From Sphingomonas sp. (GTDB lineage: Bacteria > Pseudomonadota > Alphaproteobacteria > Sphingomonadales > Sphingomonadaceae): a DNA stretch of 64,000 nt. The translations under genes and the position numbers were made by a program. The notes under the pieces are model-generated. The model saw nothing but the letters and a program-made list of their open reading frames with translations. It was not told where the DNA came from and made no database searches. The stretch is from positions 62,001 through 126,000 of the forward strand of contig JAFKLY010000008.1 of assembly GCA_017304655.1 (NCBI GenBank), written 5' to 3'. Shown piece after piece: positions 54,378-62,887 of the stretch (within the stretch, counting starts at the first letter, position 1; each line of letters begins with the position of its first letter).

Positions 54378-55664
54378 TCAGCCCTCCTGCTCAGCGCGCT
54401 TCATGGCACCTGCGTAAAGCGGAGCGGCCCTTAGCATGCACAGGCCGGCCAGGATCGGCGTGACCGCGATGATGAGCATCGAATAGCGAATGGCGCTATC
54501 GCCGAAGCGGGCTTGCAACGCATCGTTCATGATACCCACCGCGCTGGGACCCACCGCATTGCCGATAAATCCGGCGCCGAACAGCAGCATCGCAATGGCC
54601 AGCGTGCGCCGCCGCGCATCCACGATGTTGACCGTCGCCGCAAAGATCGGCCCCTGATGGATCAGCGTCACGAAACTGGCCGTGGCAAATGCGAGAAACC
54701 AGACCCAGTAATCATGGGCGAGCAGGAACACGGCCTCGGCTGGGCCAACGAGCATACACGCGATGGCCGGCGCGGCGATGCGCCAGCCAGGGCGCCCGGC
54801 AGGCATCCGGTCGATCAGCAACCCGCCGCACAACACGCCGGCCGCGCCGATGACGCCCCGGATCGGCCCGATGGTCCCGGCGATCTCACTGACGGTCATG
54901 CCGTGGATGCGCGTGAAAAAGGTGGGCGTCCAGGCACCCGCTGCCCAGACGTTCGCGCCCATCAGCGTCACGCCCATGAACAGCCAGAAATAACAGGGAT
55001 CGCGCAGCAACACGCCAATCTCGCTGACCACAGAACCGAATGACATAGAAGGCGTCTTTTCCCGCAGAGCCGTGCGTGCAGGCTCCTTGACGGTAAGAAA
55101 CAGCAACGCCGCAACGAGCAGTCCGGGAAGGCCCATGGCGATGAACATCGCCCGCCAGCCATGATGCTGCGCGATCCAGCCCGCGATCGGAAAGAAGACG
55201 ATGAAGGCAATCGAGTTCGCCGTACCGAAAATCGCCATGGCGAGCGGACGCCGCTGCGGATGGAACAAATCGCCCAGGATGGAATTGGATGGCGCCAGAC
55301 CGCAGGCCTCTCCTGCCCCCATCAGGAAACGGGCGACCGCCAGCTGCCAGATCGCGCTTACATAGCCGGTCAGAACCGTCATCAGGCTCCAGAAGGCAAG
55401 CCCGATGCCGATGATGTTGCGCCGGTTCCAACGGTCCGCCAGCCAGGCGATCGGAATACCCAGAAGCGTGTAGAGAAGCACGAAGGCGAGCCCGGAGACC
55501 AGGCCGAGCGCTGTATCGGACGCGCCGAACTCCTGCTTCACGGTCGGCAAAACGAGCCCAAGTAGCGCTCGATCCAGATAATTGAAGACCGAAATGAGGG
55601 TCAAGATGACCAACGGCCAGGTTGCCCCCTTCGGCCAAGGCACGCGCTCGCTACTCGTTTCCAT
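54378..55664 (-). CDS. MFS transporter (ACS/AAHS-like)
   Basis: This 428-residue permease has twelve predicted membrane segments. The N-terminal loop LADRWNRRNIIGIGLAFW and the early SVFNYLDRALLGLVLPTVKQEFG match the anion:cation or spinster-like MFS branch. It is downstream of the TauD-family dioxygenase gene, separated by 108 bases on the same strand, so it may import the dioxygenase substrate. The substrate is unknown. Confidence 0.82.
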   Translation of the reverse strand: METSSERVPWPKGATWPLVILTLISVFNYLDRALLGLVLPTVKQEFGASDTALGLVSGLAFVLLYTLLGIPIAWLADRWNRRNIIGIGLAFWSLMTVLTGYVSAIWQLAVARFLMGAGEACGLAPSNSILGDLFHPQRRPLAMAIFGTANSIAFIVFFPIAGWIAQHHGWRAMFIAMGLPGLLVAALLFLTVKEPARTALREKTPSMSFGSVVSEIGVLLRDPCYFWLFMGVTLMGANVWAAGAWTPTFFTRIHGMTVSEIAGTIGPIRGVIGAAGVLCGGLLIDRMPAGRPGWRIAAPAIACMLVGPAEAVFLLAHDYWVWFLAFATASFVTLIHQGPIFAATVNIVDARRRTLAIAMLLFGAGFIGNAVGPSAVGIMNDALQARFGDSAIRYSMLIIAVTPILAGLCMLRAAPLYAGAMKRAEQEG

Positions 55665-55772
55665 CCCTATCTGATCCTTCCTTCCGGCCCGGCTTTTCGC
55701 CGGTGCTCGCGGCTCTGGCCGAGCCGTTTCTCTCTCAACCTGGGATTTTAAGCCCGCCCCATCAGGTCTGCC

Positions 55773-56732
55773 TCAGCGCAACGGGCGCCAGTCCGAAGGC
55801 CCAAGCGGACGCTCCCCCGCGACGGTGGTACGAATGAGATGCCGACGCTCATATTTGAAGTCATGGACGCCGCGATGGAGGGTGAAGCGATTGTCCCAGA
55901 CGAGCAGCGTGTCCTTCTTCCACTTCACGCGGCAATGATAATGGAGGTGCTGCGCCAGGCCCTGGAGATAGGCGAGCAGCGCCCGACTTTCTTCCTCGCT
56001 CCAGCCGACGAAGCGCTTGAAATAGGCCGATGTCGCAAACAGCGCCTTACGGCCTGTGTTGGGGTGGACGCGCACAGCGGGGTGAATGTTCTCCAGCTGG
56101 TCCTCGGTGAAGCTGTGGCTCTCACGCAAGCGGAGGCGCTTCTCGGGTGGCAGCTTCTCGTTTTTCGCCCAGATGTCCTTCCCGGAATAAACCACCTGAA
56201 GCCCGTCGAGCAGTGCCTTCATGCCGTCGGAGAGATGCTCATAGACGAGATGCGCGTTGGAGAAGGCGGTATCTCCACCCCATTGCGGCACCTCGAGCGC
56301 GCGCATGACGATGCACTTGGGCGGCTGAGGCAGGAACGGGCTATCGGTGTGAAAATGCTCGAAGGACGGCACGACATTCTCGGGCTCGTAGGCCTCGCGG
56401 CGCACTTCCTGCATGTCCTGATGCCCACCATAGGTCGGCGCTTGCGGCAACTCAGTGATCTCGCCGAAATAGCGTGAAAACGCCTTATGCTGCTCGGGTG
56501 TCAGATCCTGATCGCGGAAGACGATAACCAGAAACTGATCGAACGCCTTCATGACCTCAGCCAGCGTCTCTTCGTCGAGCGGCCGCCGCAAGTCCACACC
56601 GCTGATTTCGCACCCGCATGCGCCGGATATCGGCTCCACCCCGATCCGCTTGAAAGTCGGCATCGGCAATCCCGCAACGATCGGCGTACCAGCCGGCTCA
56701 AGATCGGCATCAACGATGGGACTGGCACTCAT
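55773..56732 (-). CDS. TauD/TfdA family Fe(II)/2-oxoglutarate-dependent dioxygenase
   Basis: This 319-residue enzyme has an intact 2-His-1-carboxylate triad: H128 and D130 in EHFHTDSPF, H286 in FTLHRGVHD. The 2-oxoglutarate arginine is likely in HLIRTTVAGERP (R301). Family members include taurine, 2,4-D and phenoxypropionate dioxygenases, and the sequence does not decide among them. It precedes a transporter gene and is preceded by a long leader with two strong hairpins and a MarR-type operator inside its promoter. Confidence 0.85.
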   Translation of the reverse strand: MSASPIVDADLEPAGTPIVAGLPMPTFKRIGVEPISGACGCEISGVDLRRPLDEETLAEVMKAFDQFLVIVFRDQDLTPEQHKAFSRYFGEITELPQAPTYGGHQDMQEVRREAYEPENVVPSFEHFHTDSPFLPQPPKCIVMRALEVPQWGGDTAFSNAHLVYEHLSDGMKALLDGLQVVYSGKDIWAKNEKLPPEKRLRLRESHSFTEDQLENIHPAVRVHPNTGRKALFATSAYFKRFVGWSEEESRALLAYLQGLAQHLHYHCRVKWKKDTLLVWDNRFTLHRGVHDFKYERRHLIRTTVAGERPLGPSDWRPLR

Positions 56733-56766
56733 GGCGGTTCCTTTCAGCGGGGCCCGATAGTTTGAA

Positions 56767-56852
56767 AGCGGTGGAGAGCATCCCCTCCCAGAGAGAGATG
56801 TGGAAGGATCGGCTCTCCACCGCTGGCCATGATCTAAATGAGGATCATGGCC
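56767..56852 (-). promoter_or_regulatory. Structured leader of the TauD gene with two perfect hairpins
   Basis: Read in the dioxygenase direction, the first hairpin is GGCCATGATC with GATCATGGCC (10 bp, 8-base loop, 56852-56825). The second is AGCGGTGGAGAGC with GCTCTCCACCGCT (13 bp, 32-base loop, 56824-56767), ending 34 bases before the start codon. With the proposed promoter near 57050 the leader is about 300 bases. The 518-base gap 56733-57250 holds only this and the two operators. Confidence 0.6.
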
Positions 56853-57044
56853 AAAGAACGAGGCGCCGTCTGCCAGCCAAGGAGATATTGGCCGCACCGA
56901 CGCCTGAAATAAGAATGATCAGCGGAAATTTCATTCGGCGCCATCGCCCGAGCGCCGGCATGGTGGCGCCATCGATGTGACGCGAAGCAACCGAAGCAGC
57001 CTTGAAAACATCCATCCTCTCCACGGCAGCCGGCAACCCCATTG

Positions 57045-57072
57045 ATAATGATGTTGATCAATCAACTGTCAA
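57045..57072 (-). promoter_or_regulatory. TauD promoter with MarR-type operator in its spacer
   Basis: TTGACA (57072 to 57067) and CATTAT (57050 to 57045) are 16 bases apart. The operator GTTGAT-CA-ATCAAC (57053-57066) fills the spacer, so a bound repressor would block RNA polymerase directly. Confidence 0.6.
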
Positions 57073-57187
57073 GCGATTTCCTTTATTTGAAAGATCTATT
57101 CCGTATTATGGAACAATACGTCGAAAGCCATTTTTTGCGACGTGTCAATTTGCGGCGCAGACCGGCGATGAAGAGCAAAAGGGTAGC

Positions 57188-57209
57188 CTATGTTGATGCA
57201 TCAACATAG
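57188..57209. promoter_or_regulatory. 22-bp perfect palindrome upstream of marR
   Basis: CTATGTTGATG followed by its exact reverse complement. The core GTTGAT-GC-ATCAAC equals the operator in the TauD promoter except for the two central bases. It lies 41 bases before the marR start, the position expected for autorepression. Confidence 0.65.
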
Positions 57210-57250
57210 CAATGATTGCGCTTGATTTCTGTCCTTGGTAGCCGATCAGA

Positions 57251-57718
57251 ATGACATTGCCGCCAACATGGACGCTCTTCGGCAAGGACCACATCCCGCA
57301 CCGCCTCCTTTTGTTGGCAAGGTTGATTGATCGCGAAACGTCGAAGCAGCTCTACACCCAGTTCAGCCTGACCGTCGCGGAATGGCGCGTGCTCGCCTTC
57401 GTCTGCACAGCCGGCCCGGCCTCTGCCTCGTCCGTGGGCGCCGCCTTCGATGCCGATCGGGCCGAAATCAGCCGCGCAGTCGGCAAGCTGCTGTCCTCTG
57501 CCTATATTCAACGCGACAACGACCCCTCACATCGCCGCAGAATGATCCTGTCACCCACTCCGGCGGGTCGCGCTATTCATCAACGCGTCCGGCAAGTGAG
57601 GCGGGACTATTTCGATGCCATTTTGCACGATCTCGATCCCGATCAACGTGCGGCCTTCGACCATGGGATGAACGCGATCGTCGAGCGTGTCGGCGCAATG
57701 CGCAGCGGCGACGGCTGA
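57251..57718 (+). CDS. MarR family transcriptional regulator
   Basis: This 155-residue winged-helix regulator has the MarR topology: LYTQFSLTVAEWRVLAFV, the recognition region ASASSVGAAFDADRAEISRAVGKL and the wing NDPSHRRRMILSPT. Its likely operators are the palindromes at 57053, 57188 and 61423. It is divergent from the TauD dioxygenase gene. The ATG at 57251 has no strong ribosome-binding site, but the frame fits the family start. Confidence 0.88.
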   Translation: MTLPPTWTLFGKDHIPHRLLLLARLIDRETSKQLYTQFSLTVAEWRVLAFVCTAGPASASSVGAAFDADRAEISRAVGKLLSSAYIQRDNDPSHRRRMILSPTPAGRAIHQRVRQVRRDYFDAILHDLDPDQRAAFDHGMNAIVERVGAMRSGDG

Positions 57719-57731
57719 CCGGCCCTGAAAG

Positions 57732-57762
57732 CTGGAAGCGGCGAGCGACCCACCGCTTCCAG
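57732..57762. terminator. Bidirectional terminator between marR and DUF6644-like gene
   Basis: CTGGAAGCGG and CCGCTTCCAG form a perfect 10-bp stem with an 11-base loop between two convergent stop codons. It is followed by GTCTTGTC on the plus strand and CTTTC on the minus strand. Confidence 0.6.
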
Positions 57763-57768
57763 GTCTTG

Positions 57769-58263
57769 TCAAAAAGGCGACATGGTGAAGCCGATCCACC
57801 GGCCAAAGCCGACCACCAGCACCCAGATCACCAGCGAGAGCAGCCCGGCGAGCCGCGCGCCCAAGGGAAGGACCGCATCCTTGTCCCACACTGCAATGCC
57901 CTTCATCGTGAAGAGATGGAACAGCGCCATGTTGAGACCGGCGGCGACCAGCAGAAGCATCTTCATCTGGAAAGCGAAATTCTCGACATAGGTCGCGGGC
58001 TGCGAGGTGAACAGCAACGCACCCGTGATCGCCGCCAGGGCGAAGGCCACCCAGGTGACGGGGACCAGCGTGTTGGACAGGCGCGAGACAGGATAGCTCA
58101 CGCCAGCGAGACCAAGCAGGCGCAGATCGACGATCGCGATCACGCCGAGCACCGTGGTGATGGCGACCACATGCACCGTCTCAACCCAGGGAAAGGCGAT
58201 GGGGTTCTCCGCCATCATAATGCCGATCGAGCTGTTCGCGATGGCTTCAATAAGTTCGTTCAT
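57769..58263 (-). CDS. DUF6644-like integral membrane protein (second paralogue)
   Basis: This 164-residue protein has four predicted membrane segments with a histidine in the first (WVETVHVVAITTVLG). FQMKMLLLVAAGLNMALFH and a C-terminal GRWIGF motif are shared with its neighbour at 58282. It resembles the DUF6644 group (my recollection, not searched). The pattern of His in membrane segments is reminiscent of CopD or HemJ-like proteins, which is only an inference. The ATG at 58263 is preferred over the upstream in-frame start. Confidence 0.65.
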   Translation of the reverse strand: MNELIEAIANSSIGIMMAENPIAFPWVETVHVVAITTVLGVIAIVDLRLLGLAGVSYPVSRLSNTLVPVTWVAFALAAITGALLFTSQPATYVENFAFQMKMLLLVAAGLNMALFHLFTMKGIAVWDKDAVLPLGARLAGLLSLVIWVLVVGFGRWIGFTMSPF

Positions 58264-58281
58264 GACTATGCGTGCCCCCAA

Positions 58282-58764
58282 TCAGGAATAGGCGATCCAC
58301 CGCCCGCAGGCGATGATGACCAGCCACAGGACGAGCAGGACGGCAGCGAGCAACCGCGCCGATGCCGGGATCGGCATCTGCGCATCCAGCTGCCGCACCT
58401 GCCGTGCGAGCAGCGAGAGCACCACGAGGGCCACGAGAAGCAGCACCATCTTGGTCTGGAACAGCGTGTTGAGCAGCGAGCGGGCCGGCTCGCCGACGAT
58501 CATCATGATGCCGGAGAGCAGCAGCACGATCATGCCGACGATGATCCACCCGTTCAGCCGCTGCTGCCAGCGACCCGGCGACCAGTCCGCCCCCACGCCG
58601 GCGAGGACGCGCAGCGACAGCACCAGCGACGAGGAAAAGACCGCCGCGATACCAAGAATGTGGATGGTCTGGACGGCCGGAACCATCCACTCGACCGTCT
58701 GCATCGTGCCGTGCAGACTCACCGTCTGCAACCAGTCCGCCAGCGCGGACAACCATTGGTTCAT
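58282..58764 (-). CDS. DUF6644-like integral membrane protein (first paralogue)
   Basis: This 160-residue protein has four predicted membrane segments and shares with the next gene the early VQTIHILGIAAVFSSSLVLSLR, the FQTKMVLLLVALVVLS segment and the C-terminal GRWIAYS. The two genes arose by tandem duplication and lie 18 bases apart. They follow the TonB receptor gene on the same strand, separated by a terminator-like hairpin, so their expression may be only partly linked to the receptor. Confidence 0.65.
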   Translation of the reverse strand: MNQWLSALADWLQTVSLHGTMQTVEWMVPAVQTIHILGIAAVFSSSLVLSLRVLAGVGADWSPGRWQQRLNGWIIVGMIVLLLSGIMMIVGEPARSLLNTLFQTKMVLLLVALVVLSLLARQVRQLDAQMPIPASARLLAAVLLVLWLVIIACGRWIAYS

Positions 58765-58787
58765 GAAAATGCCCCTCGGTTAAGTGA

Positions 58788-58807
58788 CGGCGGGCCGAAG
58801 CCCGCCG
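58788..58807 (-). terminator. Terminator of the TonB receptor gene
   Basis: On the minus strand the stem CGGCGGGC with GCCCGCCG (8 bp) closes a UUCG tetraloop, 7 bases after the receptor stop codon. There is no long U tract, but the hairpin is very stable. Confidence 0.6.
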
Positions 58808-58814
58808 CCTGTTT

Positions 58815-61286
58815 TCAGAAATTATACTGCAGTGTCAGGCCGACTTCACGCGGACGACCACGCACTTCGGACAGAGCGCTGCGCGGCGGAGCGGCAGGCC
58901 CGGTGCCCGCGCCCGAATCCCAGAAACCGCCACCGAAGCGCTGCGCGAAGACCGCATAGGTCTTGTCGAGCAGATTATTGCTGAAGAAAGTGACAGTCAC
59001 GGGCAAGTTCTGCAGTGCGAACTGAATGCGCGCATTCATCACGCCATAGGCTGGCAGAGTGTAAGACGAGTCCGTCCCTTCGGAAGGGTGAGTCGCCTGC
59101 TTGCCGACATAGGCATAGTTGACGTTCAGCGTGGCTTTGCCGAAGTCCCGCACCATCGAGTAGGTGGCACCGACGTTAAAAGTCGGCGACGGCACGTCCG
59201 GATAGAGATTCACGGTGCCTGCCGGTGCATTTTTCAGCTTGGGATGGGTGATACCACCGCTCGCTTCAACCGTGAAATTGTGAGCCAGCGCAAGTTGCAT
59301 GTCGAGTTCGACGCCCGTCAAGCGCACGTCACCCTGATTCTGAACCTGGATGAGGAAGCCCACAGGGCACTGCGAGCTGCCTGCAGGTATGCCCACCAGC
59401 GTTCCCGTTCCGCAGGTCACCTGTGTGGCAGCCTGGCGGTTGGTATAGTCCATGATAAAGAAGGTCGGGTTCAGGCGCAGGCGCTTGTCGAACAGGCTGA
59501 GACGCAGACCCGCCTCATAATTCACGACCTTCTCGTTCGGGATTGGCTTGATGCCTGCACTCTGCGCGTCACCGGTGGCGTTGTTCGTGGCCGTCCAGCT
59601 CACGATCGAATAGCTGAACTGACCGGCCTTATATGCCTTGGAGATCGTGGCGTAGGCCATGATATCGTCGGTGAAGTGATAATCGATCGTTCCGCGATAA
59701 TCGAGCGCAGTGAACGTATCGCCGGCATGAACCGAGGTCGATGTCGTTCCGGGTGCAACCGTGAAATCCGTTGCCGGATAACGGGTTTGCCAGAACTTTT
59801 TCTTGTCCCATGCCTGACGAAGACCGCCGGTCACATTGAGCTTGTCGGTCACATGCCACGTGGCATTCAGGAACAGGCCGTAGCTGTCCGAGAGCTGCCG
59901 TACGAACGTGTCAGCCGTCCTGAACAAACCAGCGTCCCCGTTGGGGTTGCTCGTCGGCCCCGGATTGCTCGGATAAACGCTGGAGCCGCGCCGAATGGTA
60001 TTGCTGTTCGGACCCGACGACGTCTCGTGGAAATAGTTGGCACCCGTCACGAGATCCACAGCATCGCCGAACAGCGCGGCATTGAGCTGCAGCTCCTGAT
60101 AGAAGACCTGCGAGTTCACATTCTCCGTGCGGGTTTCCATGCCCAGCCCCTCATAGTCCGAGGTGCCCTTGTGAATGAGCTTGCCGTAACCGGAGATGGA
60201 GGTGAGCTTCACCTTGTCGCTGAGCTCGAGGCTGGCATTGAAGTCCACCTGCCAATAGTCGCTGTTCACGAACTGGTTACAGGCCGGATCATAATCCGGG
60301 TTGAAATCGTCCATCAGGCAGACGTCGGTGGCGGTATAAGCGTTCTTGACGATGCGCGGATCATTATAGGCCGCAAGCGGCGCCTGCCCGGCCTTCTTGA
60401 AGGCGTCGTTCAGCCAGTCGCCATAGTTGCCCTGAATGTAACCCTCGATACCCGGCCGCATGTCGAACTCGGTCATGACGTTCGGCGTGCCGTTCGACTT
60501 CGAGTTGCTGTAAAGGAAGCCAAGCGTCGCGTCGAAGCCGGAGCCGTTCTCGTAACGCGCCTGCACACGACCAATGATGTCCCGCTGCGCGCCGAGCATC
60601 TCGGTGCCGCGCTGCACGAAGCCATCCTGATCCAGATAGGCGCCCTGCGCGCGGATCGCCAGGCCTTCGCCCAGCGGCAGGTTGATCATGCCGACGAGAT
60701 CGTGCCGATCCATGTTGCCGATCGTACCACGCAGATAGCCCGCAGCCTCCTGATCCGGCTGTTTGCTGAAGATGCGGATCGCGCCACCGGTCGAGTTGCG
60801 ACCGAACAGCGTACCCTGCGGGCCACGCAGCACCTCGATCCGGTCGATGTCGAGCACGCGCAGCACGGCGCCGCTGGTGCGCGGCATGTAGATGCCGTCG
60901 ATGTAGAGGCCGACACCGCGCTCGCCGGTGATGCCGCCACCACCGCCGATGCCGCGAATCACGAAGTTGGCAGCATTGTTGCCACCGCCACGCGACGGCG
61001 TGATGCTGAGGTTCGGTGTGAAGCGCGAGAGGTCCTGAAGATCTTCGATACCCTTGGCGGCAACCAGTTCTTCGGTCAGGGCCACGATCGAGATCGGCGT
61101 ATTCTGAAGGCTGGTGGCGCGGCGCTCGGCCGTGACGATGATATCCGCGACGCCGAAATCATCGGAGCTTTCGCTGGACTGAGCAAAGACCGGAGACGCC
61201 ATCAGCGTGGCAAGCGCCGATCCTGCCAGGATCATCGACCGCACCCGGCTGGATGCAATAGGCGCACGAAGGCTTGAAGCTGTCAT
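58815..61286 (-). CDS. TonB-dependent outer-membrane receptor
   Basis: This 823-residue protein has a signal peptide (about 1-36, ending VFAQ), a TonB box DIIVTAERR at residues 48-56, a plug domain (RRATSLQNTPISIVAL to about 170, with the LRGPQGTLFGRNSTGGAIRIFS signature) and a long beta-barrel ending in LTLQYNF with terminal Phe. It belongs to the large sphingomonad TonB family that imports organic ligands, not clearly a siderophore receptor. The ATG at 61286 has GGGGGAGGAA upstream. Operator 61423 lies 140 bases upstream. Confidence 0.9.
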   Translation of the reverse strand: MTASSLRAPIASSRVRSMILAGSALATLMASPVFAQSSESSDDFGVADIIVTAERRATSLQNTPISIVALTEELVAAKGIEDLQDLSRFTPNLSITPSRGGGNNAANFVIRGIGGGGGITGERGVGLYIDGIYMPRTSGAVLRVLDIDRIEVLRGPQGTLFGRNSTGGAIRIFSKQPDQEAAGYLRGTIGNMDRHDLVGMINLPLGEGLAIRAQGAYLDQDGFVQRGTEMLGAQRDIIGRVQARYENGSGFDATLGFLYSNSKSNGTPNVMTEFDMRPGIEGYIQGNYGDWLNDAFKKAGQAPLAAYNDPRIVKNAYTATDVCLMDDFNPDYDPACNQFVNSDYWQVDFNASLELSDKVKLTSISGYGKLIHKGTSDYEGLGMETRTENVNSQVFYQELQLNAALFGDAVDLVTGANYFHETSSGPNSNTIRRGSSVYPSNPGPTSNPNGDAGLFRTADTFVRQLSDSYGLFLNATWHVTDKLNVTGGLRQAWDKKKFWQTRYPATDFTVAPGTTSTSVHAGDTFTALDYRGTIDYHFTDDIMAYATISKAYKAGQFSYSIVSWTATNNATGDAQSAGIKPIPNEKVVNYEAGLRLSLFDKRLRLNPTFFIMDYTNRQAATQVTCGTGTLVGIPAGSSQCPVGFLIQVQNQGDVRLTGVELDMQLALAHNFTVEASGGITHPKLKNAPAGTVNLYPDVPSPTFNVGATYSMVRDFGKATLNVNYAYVGKQATHPSEGTDSSYTLPAYGVMNARIQFALQNLPVTVTFFSNNLLDKTYAVFAQRFGGGFWDSGAGTGPAAPPRSALSEVRGRPREVGLTLQYNF

Positions 61287-61422
61287 TTCCTCCCCCTTTT
61301 CAACGTTTTCATTCTCAAGACCGCCCGATTCGGCCATACCGCATCCGGCGACGATCAGCTTGGCGGCGAGCCCGGTTTCCGGTTGCTCACAATCAATCCG
61401 TTTCCCTTCATCCGACTCTTGT

Positions 61423-61436
61423 GTTGATTTGTCAAC
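61423..61436. promoter_or_regulatory. MarR-type operator overlapping the TonB receptor -35
   Basis: GTTGAT-TT-GTCAAC differs from the marR and TauD operators in one half-site base and the centre. On the minus strand TTGACA (61435 to 61430), a perfect -35, overlaps it. It lies between the TonB receptor (start 61286) and the divergent secreted-protein operon (start 61549), so it could serve both. Confidence 0.55.
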
Positions 61437-61548
61437 TATGGCAATCAGCAACCATCAACGATCCAAATGGACGAATGGCGTGAAGCCCCGGGACAACCTC
61501 AGGGCGATCCCGCAGGTGACGAACGAAAGGGAGGAGAGGAAGCAAGAT

Positions 61549-62436
61549 ATGACAAAAACGGCAGCCGCAGACCGCAGCGCAAGCCGCCGCCTTGGCCGAT
61601 GGCTTACGCCGATCGCGCTCGCCGCGATGGTGGCCGCGCCCGTTCAGGCCCAGCGTGACGGCGCCCGTCGCCTGACACCCGAGCAGCTCGATTCGCTCCA
61701 GCACAAGCATGTCGGCATGCCCGGCGCGCTTGACCCGGCGAACCTGGCAAAACCCCGCCCCAAGCCGCCTTTCGACATGACCGGCACCTGGTTCGTCGAC
61801 CTGAGCGCGGGCTTCAACAAGTTCATGTTCGGCCCGCCCTACCCCGAATTCTACGCCGAGGGGCAGAAGGCGCTGGCCGAAGGATCGGCCGCCCGCGCGC
61901 AGGGCAAGAATTATCGCGACAGCATCGGCCAGTGCTATCCGGCCGGCATGCCGATGATCATGACCCGCGTGTGGCCGATCATGTTCGTCCAGTTGCCGAC
62001 GGTCGTCTATATGGTCGCAGGCTTCACCAACAGCTTCCGCGCCATCTATCTGGATGGGCGCACGCACACCGATCCCGATCTCTATGTCCCCACCTATAAC
62101 GGGGAATCGATCGGCAAATGGGAAGGCGACACGCTTGTCGTCACCACCAAGGGCTTTGAGACCGACCATCACTGGATCGACATCGGCCTGCCGGTGAGCG
62201 ACGAATTCCAGATCGTCGAGCGGATCAAGATGGTCAATTCGGGCAACACGCTCGAGATCGAATATATCATGACCGACCCGAAGAACTGGAAGGGTGAGTG
62301 GCGCAACACCAAGCGCTGGGACCGGGTGCTGGAAAGCGACATCGGCGAAGTGGAATGCACCGAGGCGCGCAACGCCAATCTGCCCGGCACCGACCGCGGC
62401 CAGGAAACGCTGCAGAAGCGCGGCGACGAGAAATGA
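61549..62436 (+). CDS. Secreted WEGDTLV-motif protein (first paralogue)
   Basis: This 295-residue protein has a signal peptide (ending VQAQ) and, late in the mature part, PTYNGESIGKWEGDTLVVTTKGF followed by a VERIKMVNSGNTLEIEY segment. The motif recurs in the partial gene at 63282, so the two are paralogues. I recognise the type from sphingomonad genomes but not a function. The ATG at 61549 has a strong ribosome-binding region (GGAGGAGAGGAAGC). It leads an operon with two DUF6152-like genes. Confidence 0.7.
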   Translation: MTKTAAADRSASRRLGRWLTPIALAAMVAAPVQAQRDGARRLTPEQLDSLQHKHVGMPGALDPANLAKPRPKPPFDMTGTWFVDLSAGFNKFMFGPPYPEFYAEGQKALAEGSAARAQGKNYRDSIGQCYPAGMPMIMTRVWPIMFVQLPTVVYMVAGFTNSFRAIYLDGRTHTDPDLYVPTYNGESIGKWEGDTLVVTTKGFETDHHWIDIGLPVSDEFQIVERIKMVNSGNTLEIEYIMTDPKNWKGEWRNTKRWDRVLESDIGEVECTEARNANLPGTDRGQETLQKRGDEK

Positions 62437-62873
62437 AGATGAAAGGACATGATGTGACCAACTGGCAGTCCCTCCTGCGCGCCGGCGCGCTTGTCGTCGC
62501 GGCCGTTGCGGCGCCGGCCATCGCGCACCACAGCTTCGCGATGTTCGACCAGACCAAGACGGTCTCGCTGAAAGGCACGGTCGCGGAGTTCCAGTGGACC
62601 AATCCGCACGCATGGATCGAGCTGGACGTGCCCAATGCGCGTGGCGTGGTCGAGCGCTGGAGCATCGAGCTCAACAGCCCGAACAACCTGACCCGCCAGG
62701 GCTGGCGCCGCTCGACGCTCAAGCCGGGCGACAAGGTGACCGTGACCATCAATCCGCTGCGCGACGGCAAGAAGGGTGGCTTGTTCAACACCGTCCTGCT
62801 GCCCGACGGCAAGCGCCTGGGCGGCGAGCGTGCCAGCGATGGCAAGGCGATCAACGTCCCCACGGCCAATTGA
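62433..62873 (+). CDS. DUF6152-like secreted protein (first paralogue)
   Basis: This 146-residue protein has a signal peptide and a mature part beginning HHSFAMFDQTKTVSLKG, then FQWTNPHAWIELDV and SPNNLTRQGWRRSTLKPGDKVTVTI. The ATG at 62433 overlaps the previous stop (ATGA). A GTG at 62454 has a better ribosome-binding site (AAGGA, 6 bases) and gives 139 residues. The His pair at the predicted mature end is a candidate metal site. Confidence 0.65.
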   Translation: MKMKGHDVTNWQSLLRAGALVVAAVAAPAIAHHSFAMFDQTKTVSLKGTVAEFQWTNPHAWIELDVPNARGVVERWSIELNSPNNLTRQGWRRSTLKPGDKVTVTINPLRDGKKGGLFNTVLLPDGKRLGGERASDGKAINVPTAN

Positions 62874-62887
62874 GGAAGATGAAACCC

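Noticed and set aside
59088..61277. Long plus-strand open frame of over 700 codons opposite the TonB receptor gene
   Set aside because: It is antisense to a gene with clear domain motifs; high GC content makes such open antisense frames common, and its peptide has no family-like features.
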